64,000 nt of DNA from an uncultured Acidobacteriaceae bacterium (GTDB lineage: Bacteria; Acidobacteriota; Terriglobia; Terriglobales; Acidobacteriaceae): NCBI GenBank assembly GCA_903828675.1, contig CAIKND010000182.1, positions 1 to 64,000 of the forward strand, given 5' to 3'. The notes under the pieces are model-generated. The model was not told the origin of the DNA, made no database searches, and worked only from the letters and a program-made list of their open reading frames with translations. Positions 41,437-51,460 of the stretch are shown piece by piece. Positions within the stretch are counted from its first letter, which is position 1. Each line of letters begins with the position of its first letter. The position numbers and the translations under genes are program-made.

Positions 41437-42837
41437 TCAGATAGCACTTTGTCCCTGCTGAGCCGCAGTCAGACGAAGATATCTTCCGTAGCGGAGAACA
41501 ACTCCAAAAAACAGGTAGTAAGGAATCGCAAGAAAAGGCTTCTCAAATCCGTCCTCGCCGATCGCATAGGCAAGTACCTGGACACTATAGATCAAAAGCA
41601 AGAGCAGATTGTCCTGATCGCGCACCCACCGCATCCGTCTGCAAAGTTGAAAGCTTCGCCACCAGGACAAATAGAGTGATGCCTGCATTGCAACCCAGAC
41701 AAGCATCCCAGAGATGCCAAGGCGCGCGAGAACGGAGATGTAGCTGTTATGCGGTTCGCGGGCTGATGCCCCAAGAGCTCCATGAAAATCAGTCAGAGAA
41801 ACTCCGTAGCCGAGCCCGAATATCATTACTCGGTGCGATCCCTGCATCTGCTGATAAATGCGTCTCCACCAGCCAAGCCGCAGCGAAACCCCCGCAGCTG
41901 ATCCCTCAACATCTCCTGATCCCGAAGATCTAGTTATGCTCTGAAAATGTTGAGAGATGAAGTCTAGAGAAATCTTATGGCCACGCCCACCCTCAACATT
42001 AATGCCTGAAACAGAAATAGCCCCAATAGCGACTACGCCAAAGAGCAATATCGTTGCCCACTTTGTCGCCAGTCTTCTCTTGGTCAGAAACAATATTGCA
42101 CCCGTCATGAGAACAGCAAGATAAATAGTCCGCTGCTGCGCAAATGCCACTGAGAATGTCACCAGGAGGCATGCAAGCAGTATCCTGCCTTTGGTCAATT
42201 TGTCCTTCTGCTTACCATCGATCAATAGCCAGCAGGCCGCCCAGATTAGGATCACCGCCGTGTTTGTGACTGAAAAAATAAGGGGGGCACCTACACCTGC
42301 GACCCCAGGCAATCTGGGAGAAAAAGATTGGAGATAATGGTTCGCTGGCAGTAGCAGCCCATAGGCAATCGCAACGAGGAGTATCTTTCTTAACCATCTG
42401 AAGAAGTAGCTCAGATTTTCGACGCTATTCGCCAGCCAGAACCCAACAATCAGATAGAGGGATTCGATTGCCTGTGAGGCATCTCGGAACGACCAGGCTC
42501 CCCCCACGGTCGTGTCAATCAGACACCGGCTCAGACTCATGCCCCACCATAAGAGAATGGGGAACAGCCACGCCTCCTTCCCCATCTTAGGCAGCAAGAC
42601 CGGGAGACTGATGACGCAGAGACAACCAATCAGAACGACTTCGCCTATTGGGATTCCGACTCCCACAGGCGGAATACGAACCATCATGAAGCCACTGTTC
42701 AAGATAATATACGCGCCAGTTGCCCATAGCACTACCTTACGTAAAAAGGTAACTCGCAACGGAATAGAGCTCGCATCGATGCCGGAGATGCCGTTTCTTT
42801 GCCATGGGCTTACATCCGCAAAAGAGGGGTTGTTCAT
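41437..42837 (-). CDS. O-antigen ligase/Wzy-like polymerase membrane protein
   Basis: Multi-TM protein with FSVAFAQQRTIYLAVL and GASAREPHNSYISVLARLGISGMLVWVAM (conserved periplasmic H-N-S/Y motif). Confidence 0.82.
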   Translation of the reverse strand: MNNPSFADVSPWQRNGISGIDASSIPLRVTFLRKVVLWATGAYIILNSGFMMVRIPPVGVGIPIGEVVLIGCLCVISLPVLLPKMGKEAWLFPILLWWGMSLSRCLIDTTVGGAWSFRDASQAIESLYLIVGFWLANSVENLSYFFRWLRKILLVAIAYGLLLPANHYLQSFSPRLPGVAGVGAPLIFSVTNTAVILIWAACWLLIDGKQKDKLTKGRILLACLLVTFSVAFAQQRTIYLAVLMTGAILFLTKRRLATKWATILLFGVVAIGAISVSGINVEGGRGHKISLDFISQHFQSITRSSGSGDVEGSAAGVSLRLGWWRRIYQQMQGSHRVMIFGLGYGVSLTDFHGALGASAREPHNSYISVLARLGISGMLVWVAMQASLYLSWWRSFQLCRRMRWVRDQDNLLLLLIYSVQVLAYAIGEDGFEKPFLAIPYYLFFGVVLRYGRYLRLTAAQQGQSAI

Positions 42838-44153
42838 TGCGAAATTCTCCAGACTGAATGGTGATACCCTGCAGATTCAAATTGGAGCAAGAAAATCCTG
42901 ACCTCTACGCATATCTTCGCAGTCTGCGCAGAAGAACTCGAAAAGCACTTTGCGAAAGAGGAACTACTCGCAGCAAAAACGCCGAAAGGGAAGCAGTGCT
43001 GGGATTTGCTGTGAAGGTCTAGATCCAATTTGCCAGTCGTCAAGAAAATCTGCACATCTGATTGGTTGCCCCACGGCTTAGAAACGTAACCATGAAAAGG
43101 CCCCACAGGTGCTTTCGGTTGAACTAATGCTTGCCAGAATGCGCGAGGATGTATCAATAGTGGCATCTTCCCGAGCAACCACAGTTGGCGTGCAAGGTAG
43201 CAGGTCGTAACCATAATGCCGAAGAGCACAAACTGAAGTGAGTCGAATACGATCAAGTCTGTCCTATATCTGTCGAGGATAGAGTTGGGGCAGCCGGCAT
43301 CAATTAAGTTGCAATTCATTGCGGTAAGGATCACGAAGCTTATGCGTCGGCGGAGTTTTTCAGATTCACCCGCGACCGAGAAAGACAGACGCAATCGCGC
43401 CGCCCTTCACAGTTTCTCCTAGTCATGGCGATTCTCCGTCGTGGTGCGACACAATCACCCGGAGAACCTTGTACCTGGTGCAAGGCGGCGAAATGGTATG
43501 GGGGAAGGCTGGCATATATCTGGATGGTCTTCCCGGTGATTAGCACCGTACGAGACTCGTAGTATAGCACGGTGGAGGATTCACCTAACTTTATAAGACC
43601 ATTGAAAATGTCCGGGCTAGGTATCGATCTGGGCGGCGTTTAGTGCATATCGAGTGCTATTGCCGGAACCCTTCGGAATCCAGTGAACTCCGGTGGGATA
43701 GTTTCAGTTCCTGAAGCTGAGCACCTTGGTTGGCTGTGGGTGACCGAGGCGCACGATGGCTAGGGACCATGCCCCGAAGTAGACCGTGGCGAAGGTGCAG
43801 CAAAGCGATAGATCACATTCTGTCCGCTAATTGAGTTGACGTGGCTTACCATCGAGCGCCAAAGTCGCGGTGCAGCGCGTAGGTCTGGTCCAGATCACTC
43901 GTACACGTTCCAATCGCTTTGGGAATAGACATCGACCGTCTTAATCGGCCCATTGAGTCTTGATCGTATCGCCTCTGCGCCCGCGAAGAACAACGACCCA
44001 AAAAAGAAGCCGGGCTTTAGCTCCTGCCACATTTCGAACCGCCTGTGGTGCCTTTTTCCACCTGTTCTGTGTCTTGCAAGCTGCTCTTCTTCCAAATCCA
44101 AACGCAAGCTCTTTCGAGTGCGATTCCCCGCCCTTGGTTCTCTATTCTCTATC

Positions 44154-45125
44154 TCAGTCCACCGCTGCCCGCATCCGCCTCGCCAATCCAATTCTGGTAA
44201 ACAGCAGCGGAGCTAGAAATATGTTCACGACTCCCGCCGCCGTGAAGCGCACGTAAAGCAACACGATTCCGAGTACCGCCGACCCACTGGAAACCCCACC
44301 GAAAGCCATGCCGAGAATCTCCACCGTGCCTATTACCAGGCCAATGGTCAAAAAACAGCGCAATCCCTTCGCGACGAAATGCGAGCTTCCGGGATCGAAG
44401 TTCAGGTTCCTCAGTTCCAACGGGCGCGCAATTACGATGCCTGTCAAAAACCCGCCGTCCGCCAAAAATCCCACCGACTCGCCGCCAACGTGACCGCCAC
44501 TCACAGCCAGAGCCAGAACCCAAAGCGCCACGCTCCCCATAACCGCGATGCCGATTTGCGCCCCATATGAAAGCTTGTTCCACAGGTCGCCGACCGCTCC
44601 GGCGTACCGGATCGAAACCAGCGCGCAACCCAGTCCAAGCACCCAGCCCAGCAGAACATCCTCGACATAATGCACACCGAGGTAGGAGCGCGATAAACCA
44701 ACAAGAACGATAGCCAACACCGCAGCAACCCTTACGTACCCGTTCTTCATCGCCGCAAAGAGATACGAATAGAAGGCGGCCGCCGACATCGCGTGCCCTG
44801 AAGGTGTTGAATACTCCGTTGCCAGTCCGCGCGCGGTCTCCGGCGAAACGGCCCATTTCTTCAGATAGGTTCCATCACTCACAAACGGACGGGGATTCCT
44901 GATCGTCAACTTCAAAAGCCCATCCAGCGATGCAGTCACCAGCAGCAATACGGAGAGCCGGATAGCCAGTTGCTTGTTCCACGCGACATAGATCAGCGTG
45001 ATGATAAGGACATAAACATTGAATGTGCCGAAAGATGTGACGCCGAGGAAGAACTTTGTAAGGAGTGCGGTTCTGTGATCTGCCAAAGACTCCATCACAG
45101 TCATATTGAACAGTAGCGGAGACAT
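44154..45125 (-). CDS. PAP2-family phosphatase, membrane
   Basis: KLTIRNPRPF, TPSGHAMSAAAFYSYLF, GLSRSYLGVHYVEDVLLGW. Confidence 0.93.
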   Translation of the reverse strand: MSPLLFNMTVMESLADHRTALLTKFFLGVTSFGTFNVYVLIITLIYVAWNKQLAIRLSVLLLVTASLDGLLKLTIRNPRPFVSDGTYLKKWAVSPETARGLATEYSTPSGHAMSAAAFYSYLFAAMKNGYVRVAAVLAIVLVGLSRSYLGVHYVEDVLLGWVLGLGCALVSIRYAGAVGDLWNKLSYGAQIGIAVMGSVALWVLALAVSGGHVGGESVGFLADGGFLTGIVIARPLELRNLNFDPGSSHFVAKGLRCFLTIGLVIGTVEILGMAFGGVSSGSAVLGIVLLYVRFTAAGVVNIFLAPLLFTRIGLARRMRAAVD

Positions 45126-45346
45126 TCTCTTACCCTCTTCTCACTACGCTTTTGCTGTAAACAAGGATCGTCACAGCCAATGAATTGGAAGACGCCGCAT
45201 CTCAAACTCCGGGCGCGGAACGTACTCGTTCCAGGACGCAAGAATCCCTTCAGGGCATCTTCGATTCAGGCGTAAACAGTATGGGAGGGCATGCAGTCCG
45301 GCAATGACTACAAACAGTAAGACTGATATTGATTTACACCCGGCCG

Positions 45347-46024
45347 CTAAAGCTCCCCAAAAATATCCCGAAATTCAAACGTCCCCGACTTCCCCGCCAG
45401 CCACTCGGCACCGCGCACCGCGCCCTGCGCAAACCCGCGCCGGCTCGACGCATCGTGCCGCAGTTCCAAGGTGTCGTATTCGCTCTTTGCCGTCACAATA
45501 TGCTCGCCCTTGGCGTCACCCAGCCGATGCGAAGTAATCGGAATCTCGATCCCCGGCCGCACTGCGAGAATAATCTCCTTCAACGTCAGCGCGGTTCCCG
45601 ACGGCGCATCCAGCTTCGACGTGTGGTGCGTCTCATCGATTGAAAAGCTGTAGCCATCCAGTCCCGCCAACTCCGCCGTCAGCCGGAAAAGCTTCTGTAC
45701 GCCGATTGAAAAATTCGTCCCGTACAGCAGCCCGCCGCCACTCCGCGCGGCCAGCGCCTTCATCTCATCCAGATGCGCATACCACCCCGTCGTGCCCACC
45801 ACGATGCGCGACCCAAGCCCCAGCACCGCGCGCATATTTTCCAGCGCCGCCGCAGGAGCGGTAAAGTCCACAACCGCGTCCACGTCCGCCAGGTTCGCCG
45901 CCGTCAGCGCCGACGCATGCTCGTTCTCGAAGATATCGAGCGTCCGCACCTCATGCCCGCGTTCCCGCGCAACATCGGCAACCAGACTCCCCGTCTTCCC
46001 CTTGCCCAGCACTAAAAACTGCAT
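45347..46024 (-). CDS. dapB: 4-hydroxy-tetrahydrodipicolinate reductase
   Basis: VLGKGKTGSLVADVARERGH, VVGTTGWY, NFSIGVQKLF, DETHHTSKLDAPSGTALTL. Confidence 0.92.
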   Translation of the reverse strand: MQFLVLGKGKTGSLVADVARERGHEVRTLDIFENEHASALTAANLADVDAVVDFTAPAAALENMRAVLGLGSRIVVGTTGWYAHLDEMKALAARSGGGLLYGTNFSIGVQKLFRLTAELAGLDGYSFSIDETHHTSKLDAPSGTALTLKEIILAVRPGIEIPITSHRLGDAKGEHIVTAKSEYDTLELRHDASSRRGFAQGAVRGAEWLAGKSGTFEFRDIFGEL

Positions 46025-46060
46025 TTCCAATGACCCTCTGTTTAAGTCGGTGCTTTGAAA

Positions 46061-46127
46061 GGGCACGACTTCAGTCGTGCCGCAAATGCTGCAAAATGAA
46101 TGAGGGCTTCAGCCCCTGAGGGAATGC
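46061..46127. repeat. REP-like doublet hairpin (ACGACTTCAGTCGT + GGGCTTCAGCCC)
   Basis: GGCACGACTTCAGTCGTGCC (46062-46081) and GGGCTTCAGCCC (46104-46115) with AAAATGAATGAG spacer. Confidence 0.92.
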
Positions 46128-46257
46128 TCGGCGTGGAATAAGACCAAATCAGATGTTTCCTAAAGCTCCAAGCTTCTAGCTTCAAGCAAAAATCCTAGAT
46201 CAAGACGCATGTCAATTTCTGGCCAGAAACCTGGAACTACGCCACCGCACACCACAA

Positions 46258-46290
46258 ACTGTTCACTGTGCACTGTCCACTGCCAACTGC
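46258..46290. repeat. Heptanucleotide tract overlapping lysC 3' end
   Basis: ACTGTTCACTGTGCACTGTCCACTGCCAACTGC; lysC stop TGA lies inside. Confidence 0.88.
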
Positions 46291-47690
46291 TTCCTCGCTT
46301 CCACGTCGAAGATCGCCGGATCGGGCTCCTTGAAAAACGCCGCATGCAGTGACCGCACCGCCTCTTCCGCGTCGTCCTCTTCGATCATGAAGCTCATGTT
46401 GATTTCGCTCGCACCCTGCGAAATCATGCGCACATTCACGTGCCGCACGGCGTTGAACACCTGCGCGGCAATCCCGTGCTGTCCGCGGATATCTTCGCCC
46501 ACCATGCACACAAGCGCCTTCTTGCCCTCGTACTTCACGTCCGCCAGCTTGCCCAGATCCGCCGCGATGGCCGGCAGCTTGTCCGTCGAGTCCACGGTCA
46601 GGGACACGCTCACCTCTGAAGTCGAAACCATGTCCACCGGGCATTGGTGCTTGTCGAAAATCGCGAAGATTTGGCTCAGGTACCCGTGCGTCATCAGCAT
46701 GCGGCTCGCCACCACGTCGATGATGCTCAACTTCTTCTTTACTGAGATCGACTTGAACGGGCTCTTGCAGTGAGGGGCCAATGAAATGATCCGCGTCCCC
46801 TCGTTGCTCGCATTGCGGCTGTTCAGCACCAGTACCGGAATGTTCTTCTTCACGGCCGGCAAAATTGTCGCTGGGTGCAGTACCTTGGCCCCGAAGTAGG
46901 CCAATTCCGCCGCCTCTTCAAAGCTGATCACCTTCACCCGCAGCGCATCCGGACATACCCGCGGATCGGCCGTCATAATGCCGTCCACGTCCGTCCAGAT
47001 CTCGATCGCTTCGGCCGTCAGCGCCCCACCGATCAGTGCCCCCGTAAAGTCCGACCCCCCGCGCCCTAGCGTGGTCGTGATTCCGGCCTCGTTCGACGCG
47101 ATAAACCCGCCCATCACCGGCACCTTGCCCTGCGCCGCCAGAGGAAGCAGCTTCTCCTGGGCGCGCTTTTCGATCAGGTCGTCCTGCGGAATCGCCTTCT
47201 GGAACTGCGAGTCGGTAATGATAATGTCGCGCGCGTCCACGTGGACGCCCTCCATGCCTAACTCGCGAAACGCCTGGGCGACGATGCGGCTCGATACCCG
47301 CTCGCCATAACTCACAATCAGGTCGGAGATGCGCGGAGTCAGCTCCAGAATCGCCGCCAGCCCGCGCAGTACCTCATCCAGAGAATCGAATTTCTGGTCG
47401 ATGAAGTCCAGCAGAGCGGCGATATCGGAGGTATTCTTCACCAGCGCAATCGCCGTGTCCCGATGCCGTGCCCGCAGCCGCGAACTAATCGCCAGCGCGC
47501 CCGTCCGGTCCCCGACTGAGGCCGCGCCCGCAGCCCGCAGCAACTGGTCGGTCACCTTGGCCATGGCGCTCACCACCACCACCGGGCTCTTGCCCTGCGC
47601 CACACGCCCGGCCACAATCGCCGCAGTACGCCCAATCGCCGCCGGATCCTCCACCGACGTCCCGCCAAACTTCATCACTACCAGGTTCAT
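46263..47690 (-). CDS. lysC: Aspartate kinase
   Basis: VMKFGGTSVEDPAAIGRTA, GRGGSDFTGALIGGAL, ACT domains SMFD-type SQGASEINMSFMIEEDD. Confidence 0.96.
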   Translation of the reverse strand: MNLVVMKFGGTSVEDPAAIGRTAAIVAGRVAQGKSPVVVVSAMAKVTDQLLRAAGAASVGDRTGALAISSRLRARHRDTAIALVKNTSDIAALLDFIDQKFDSLDEVLRGLAAILELTPRISDLIVSYGERVSSRIVAQAFRELGMEGVHVDARDIIITDSQFQKAIPQDDLIEKRAQEKLLPLAAQGKVPVMGGFIASNEAGITTTLGRGGSDFTGALIGGALTAEAIEIWTDVDGIMTADPRVCPDALRVKVISFEEAAELAYFGAKVLHPATILPAVKKNIPVLVLNSRNASNEGTRIISLAPHCKSPFKSISVKKKLSIIDVVASRMLMTHGYLSQIFAIFDKHQCPVDMVSTSEVSVSLTVDSTDKLPAIAADLGKLADVKYEGKKALVCMVGEDIRGQHGIAAQVFNAVRHVNVRMISQGASEINMSFMIEEDDAEEAVRSLHAAFFKEPDPAIFDVEARKQLAVDSAQ

Positions 47691-47810
47691 GCCGATTTTC
47701 CCATTCCTAGCGCAATGCTCAGTGCTCCATCCTTACGGCTCTTCTCTATCGCAAGCGTGGGATGGAACGAACATGAGCGCCAAAACCCGCCAACTCACCG
47801 AAATCGCCCC

Positions 47811-47851
47811 GTGCCCCATCTTTGCGATTTTTCTCTATCGCAAGGGTGGGA
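47811..47851. repeat. GTGCCCCA-headed hairpin repeat
   Basis: CCCATCTTTGCGAT-ttttctct-ATCGCAAGGGTGGG. Confidence 0.9.
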
Positions 47852-47876
47852 AAGCATAAAGGCAACCCCGCGCTTT

Positions 47877-47899
47877 TCTATTCCCTGTTCCCTGCTCTC
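47877..47899. repeat. Heptanucleotide tract abutting asd stop codon
   Basis: TCTATTCCCTGTTCCCTGCTCTC. Confidence 0.8.
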
Positions 47900-48945
47900 T
47901 AAAGCTTGTTCATGCTCGCCAGCAATTCCGCGTTCAGAATGGTAGCCCCAGCCGCTCCGCGCACCGTATTGTGCGAGAGCAGCACAAACTTCCAGTCCAG
48001 CAGGTTGCACGGCCTCAGCCTTCCAACCGTCACCGCCATGCCGTTCCCGCGATTCCGGTCCAGGCGCGGCTGCGGACGGTCAGGCAACGCTGTCCATTGC
48101 ACCGGAACAGCAGGAGCAGTGGGCAAATCCCGCCCAGCCAGCGGCTGGAACTCGGCCCACGCCGCCAGAATTTCCTCCTGCGTGGCCTTCTTCCTTAGCT
48201 TCAGCGAAACGCACTCCGTATGCCCATCCACCACCGGAACCCGGTTGCAATGGGCGGTCATGCCCGCCGCCAGAGGCGTCACCGCATCCCCAGCCAGCTT
48301 GCCCAGCAGCTTCAGCGTCTCGGCTTCCATCTTCTCTTCTTCGCCGCCGATGTAAGGAACCACGTTGTCCAGAATGTCCATCGAAGCCACGCCCGGATAA
48401 CCCGCGCCGCTCACCGCCTGCATCGTGGTCACAAAAATCTGCTCAATGCCAAAGCGTTCCTCGATCGGCTTCAGCGCCATCACCAGCCCAATCGTCGAGC
48501 AGTTCGGATTGGTCACCATGTATCCGCCACCCTGCTGGCGCGACGGCTGGGCCTCGATCAGGTGCAGATGGTCCGCGTTCACCTCCGGAATCACCAGCGG
48601 CACATTCGGCGTCATGCGGAAGGCGCTCGAGTTCGACAGCACCGCACAGCCGGCATTGGCGAACTTCGGCTCCATCTCACGCGCAATGCCCGCGTCAATC
48701 GAGGCAAAGATCACCTTCGGCGCGCCCTCGGGCTCGGCGTCGGACACCATCATCTTGGCGATCCGCTCCGGCATCGGCGTATCCAGACGCCATTTGGCCG
48801 CCTCCCCGTAAGTCTTGCCGCTGGACCGGTCACTGGCCGCAAGCCACGCGACCTCGAACCACGGGTGGTTTTCAAGCAGTTGGATGTAACGTTGGCCGAC
48901 CATGCCAGTCGCGCCCAGGATGCCAATTGGTTGTTTGTTTTTCAT
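47899..48945 (-). CDS. asd: Aspartate-semialdehyde dehydrogenase
   Basis: IGILGATGMVGQRYIQLLENHPWFE, TNPNCSTIGLVMALKPI, GYPGVASMDILDNVVPYI. Confidence 0.95.
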   Translation of the reverse strand: MKNKQPIGILGATGMVGQRYIQLLENHPWFEVAWLAASDRSSGKTYGEAAKWRLDTPMPERIAKMMVSDAEPEGAPKVIFASIDAGIAREMEPKFANAGCAVLSNSSAFRMTPNVPLVIPEVNADHLHLIEAQPSRQQGGGYMVTNPNCSTIGLVMALKPIEERFGIEQIFVTTMQAVSGAGYPGVASMDILDNVVPYIGGEEEKMEAETLKLLGKLAGDAVTPLAAGMTAHCNRVPVVDGHTECVSLKLRKKATQEEILAAWAEFQPLAGRDLPTAPAVPVQWTALPDRPQPRLDRNRGNGMAVTVGRLRPCNLLDWKFVLLSHNTVRGAAGATILNAELLASMNKL

Positions 48946-48978
48946 GGTAGTAGACACTTCAGTGTACAGGAGTGCGGC

Positions 48979-49359
48979 CTAGCGCTTCAGCCAGTACCCC
49001 AGCACCGTACCCAGGGTCGTATACCCCCAGTCCTTTTGCTGAGGTGTGAACTGGTTTGAAAAAACAATCCAGATTGCGAGCGCGGTAAGCGCGAGGCTCA
49101 GCAGCATGCGCATCATCTGGGGTGCCAGCTTCAGGAAAGCCGTCGTGAAAGATGGGTCAGGCCCCGCGCGCTTCCCGCCCTTCGTCGCGTAAAAGCTTAG
49201 GAATCCCAATCGCTCCTGAAAACCCAGCAACGCCGTTCCAAGCAGTTCCCTGACAGCCTCTTCCTCTCCCCCAAGGCTTGCCCTGATTTTTTTGCTGAAG
49301 ATGGCGCTCAGAGCCAGAACCACAGCGACGCCAAACGTGATTACGGGAATCAGGCCCAT
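48979..49359 (-). CDS. Small hypothetical membrane protein
   Basis: N-terminal TM MGLIPVITFGVAVVLALSAIF and second TM MLLSLALTALAIWIVF. Confidence 0.55.
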   Translation of the reverse strand: MGLIPVITFGVAVVLALSAIFSKKIRASLGGEEEAVRELLGTALLGFQERLGFLSFYATKGGKRAGPDPSFTTAFLKLAPQMMRMLLSLALTALAIWIVFSNQFTPQQKDWGYTTLGTVLGYWLKR

Positions 49360-49545
49360 ATTTCCCTCCGTTTGCAGAAGATCACAGAAATTGTCTCACC
49401 GAAATCGGCAACCTGGAACAGGTTTTCATCCAATCTGCACGGGCTCAGCACCTCGCCAGTCGAGACAAGGAAACAGGACACACGACCGGGGTCAGCAGCA
49501 TCCTGCGCAAACTGAAAATCGCCAGTCGATTCCTGCCCCGCGCTC

Positions 49546-49767
49546 TCAGCTTTCCTTGCGGTAAAGCAGATCGCGAATCGCCTTCCGCCTGGCCTCGTTC
49601 ACTTCCGCCTCAGCCTTGCGCTCGTCCGCGCTCAGCTCAGGCTTGGCGCAGGGTTCCATGGCCTCCGGGGCACTGCACTCCGGACAGCGATTTGCGAAAC
49701 CGGGCTTGTCCGGCTTCAGTTCGAACTCTTCTTCGCAGACCACACAAATTTTGATCGGAAACGACAT
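49546..49767 (-). CDS. Small zinc-ribbon hypothetical protein
   Basis: CVVCEEEFELKPDKPGFANRCPEC: CxxC...CxxC. Confidence 0.6.
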   Translation of the reverse strand: MSFPIKICVVCEEEFELKPDKPGFANRCPECSAPEAMEPCAKPELSADERKAEAEVNEARRKAIRDLLYRKES

Positions 49768-49802
49768 TTCTTACCATCATAACGCCGCCGATTCCCGAGC
49801 CT

Positions 49803-50816
49803 CTAGCCCATCGCCGCCAGCATTGCGTCAGAAAATTGCGAAGTCCCCGCCGTCCCGCCCACATCCCGCGTCAGCGTCTTCCGCTCCGCATACACGGCTT
49901 CCAGCGCCTTCTGCACCTTGTCGGCTGCCGCTTCTTCATCCAGATACCGAAGCATCAGAATCGACGACTGCAACAGTGCCGTTGGATTCGCCACGTCCTT
50001 GCCCGCAATGTCCGGTGCCGACCCGTGTACTGCCTCGAAGATGGCGCAGTCCACTCCCAGGTTGGCTCCCGGCGCTAGTCCCAGCCCGCCCACAAGCCCC
50101 GCGCACAGGTCGCTCACGATGTCCCCGTAAAGGTTCTCAAGCAGCAGCGTGTCGTATTGGTACGGATTCATCACCAGTTGCATGCACGTGTTGTCAATCA
50201 GGTGTTCGGCGTAAAGCACGTCCGGAAACCCCTCGGCCACCTTGCGCGCGCAGGCCAGAAAAAGTCCGTCCGACAGCTTCATGATGTTCGCCTTGTGCAC
50301 CGAGTGGATCTTTTTGCGCCCGTGCTTGCGCGCATACTCGAACGCAAATTTCGCAATCCGCGTCGAGCCCTTCTCGGTAATCACCTTGATGCTCTCCACA
50401 ACCCCCGGAACCACCTCGTGCTCCAGGCCCACGTACTCCCCCTCGGTGTTTTCGCGAACAATCACAAGGTCCACGCCAGGCCAGTGCGTCTCCAGTCCGG
50501 GCAGGTTGCGGATCGGCCTCAGGTTGGCGAACAGGTCGAACTTCTTGCGCAGCGTCACGTTGATGCTCTTGAACCCGCCGCCAATCGGCGTCGTCACCGG
50601 CCCCTTCAACGCCACGCGATTCCGCTCGATCGACGCATACAGCGCCGCGGGAATGTACTCGCCGTAGATTTCGAAAGCTTCGGCCCCGGCCGCATACCGG
50701 TCCCATTCGAACTTCACCCCGGTGGCCTCAAGAATTCGCACCACCGCCAGCGTAACCTCCGGCCCAATCCCATCTCCCGGAATCAAAGTAACCTTGTGCG
50801 TCTTCGTCTCCGCCAT
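49803..50816 (-). CDS. Isocitrate/isopropylmalate dehydrogenase-family protein (NAD-type isocitrate dehydrogenase-like)
   Basis: VTLIPGDGIGPEVTLAVVRILE, RENTEGEYVGLEHE, NLYGDIVSDLCAGLVGGLGLAPGANLG. Confidence 0.9.
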   Translation of the reverse strand: MAETKTHKVTLIPGDGIGPEVTLAVVRILEATGVKFEWDRYAAGAEAFEIYGEYIPAALYASIERNRVALKGPVTTPIGGGFKSINVTLRKKFDLFANLRPIRNLPGLETHWPGVDLVIVRENTEGEYVGLEHEVVPGVVESIKVITEKGSTRIAKFAFEYARKHGRKKIHSVHKANIMKLSDGLFLACARKVAEGFPDVLYAEHLIDNTCMQLVMNPYQYDTLLLENLYGDIVSDLCAGLVGGLGLAPGANLGVDCAIFEAVHGSAPDIAGKDVANPTALLQSSILMLRYLDEEAAADKVQKALEAVYAERKTLTRDVGGTAGTSQFSDAMLAAMG

Positions 50817-50875
50817 CGCAACTCCCTTTCTCGATCCCCTAGCTGCCAACAATCAGTCGGGTGCCCAAGCAGTCT

Positions 50876-50902
50876 TACTATTCCCTAGTCCCTATATCTC
50901 AC
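50876..50902. repeat. Degenerate heptanucleotide tract at nrdR 3' end
   Basis: TTACTATTCCCTAGTCCCTATATCTCA. Confidence 0.65.
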
Positions 50903-51372
50903 TTCTTCCCTTTACTCGCGCGACCACCCAACAACCCTTCCAGTTCTTCCTTGAACTCGCGTACGTCCTTGAAGTCCCTGTACACCGATGCAAACCGTAT
51001 ATACGCCACCGTATCAAGACCCTTCAAGTGGTTCATAATCAGTTCGCCAACCTCGCTCGTTGTCCGCTCCCGCTCCGGCGCATCCACCAGGTAACTCTCC
51101 GTGGCGTCCACTATCTTCTCCAGTTGGCTTGAAGAAACTGGCCTCTTCTCACACGCCCTCAGCAGCCCGCTCAATACCTTCTGCCGGTCAAACCGCTCCC
51201 GCCGCCCGTCTTTCTTCACCACCATGTAGGGAATCTCGTCGATGCGCTCATAGGTGGTGAACCGCCTGTTGCAGCGCTCGCACTCCCGCCGCCGCCGGAT
51301 CGAGTCGGCCTCTTTGCTCTCGCGCGAGTCCACCACGCGATCCTGCCCGAAACCACAATAGGGACACTTCAT
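50899..51372 (-). CDS. nrdR: Transcriptional repressor NrdR
   Basis: MKCPYCGFGQDRVVDSRESKEADSIRRRRECERCNRRFTTYERI. Confidence 0.97.
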   Translation of the reverse strand: MKCPYCGFGQDRVVDSRESKEADSIRRRRECERCNRRFTTYERIDEIPYMVVKKDGRRERFDRQKVLSGLLRACEKRPVSSSQLEKIVDATESYLVDAPERERTTSEVGELIMNHLKGLDTVAYIRFASVYRDFKDVREFKEELEGLLGGRASKGKK

Positions 51373-51460
51373 ATGATGTGGATTTTAGACGATGCGACTC
51401 ACGCCTGTTTCCATCCGCCGGAGAACTCAGCAGGCTGAAGGAACACTCAATCTGGAGGGA

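Noticed and set aside
42834-43394. 186-aa minus-strand ORF next to the O-antigen-ligase-like gene
   Set aside because: Composition and lack of motifs or ribosome-binding site do not support a gene; kept only as part of the gene-poor flank.
47718-47770. Additional GTGCTCCATCC...GCGTGGGATGGA hairpin copy
   Set aside because: Resembles the GTGCCCCA family but arms pair poorly; too degenerate to list as a feature.
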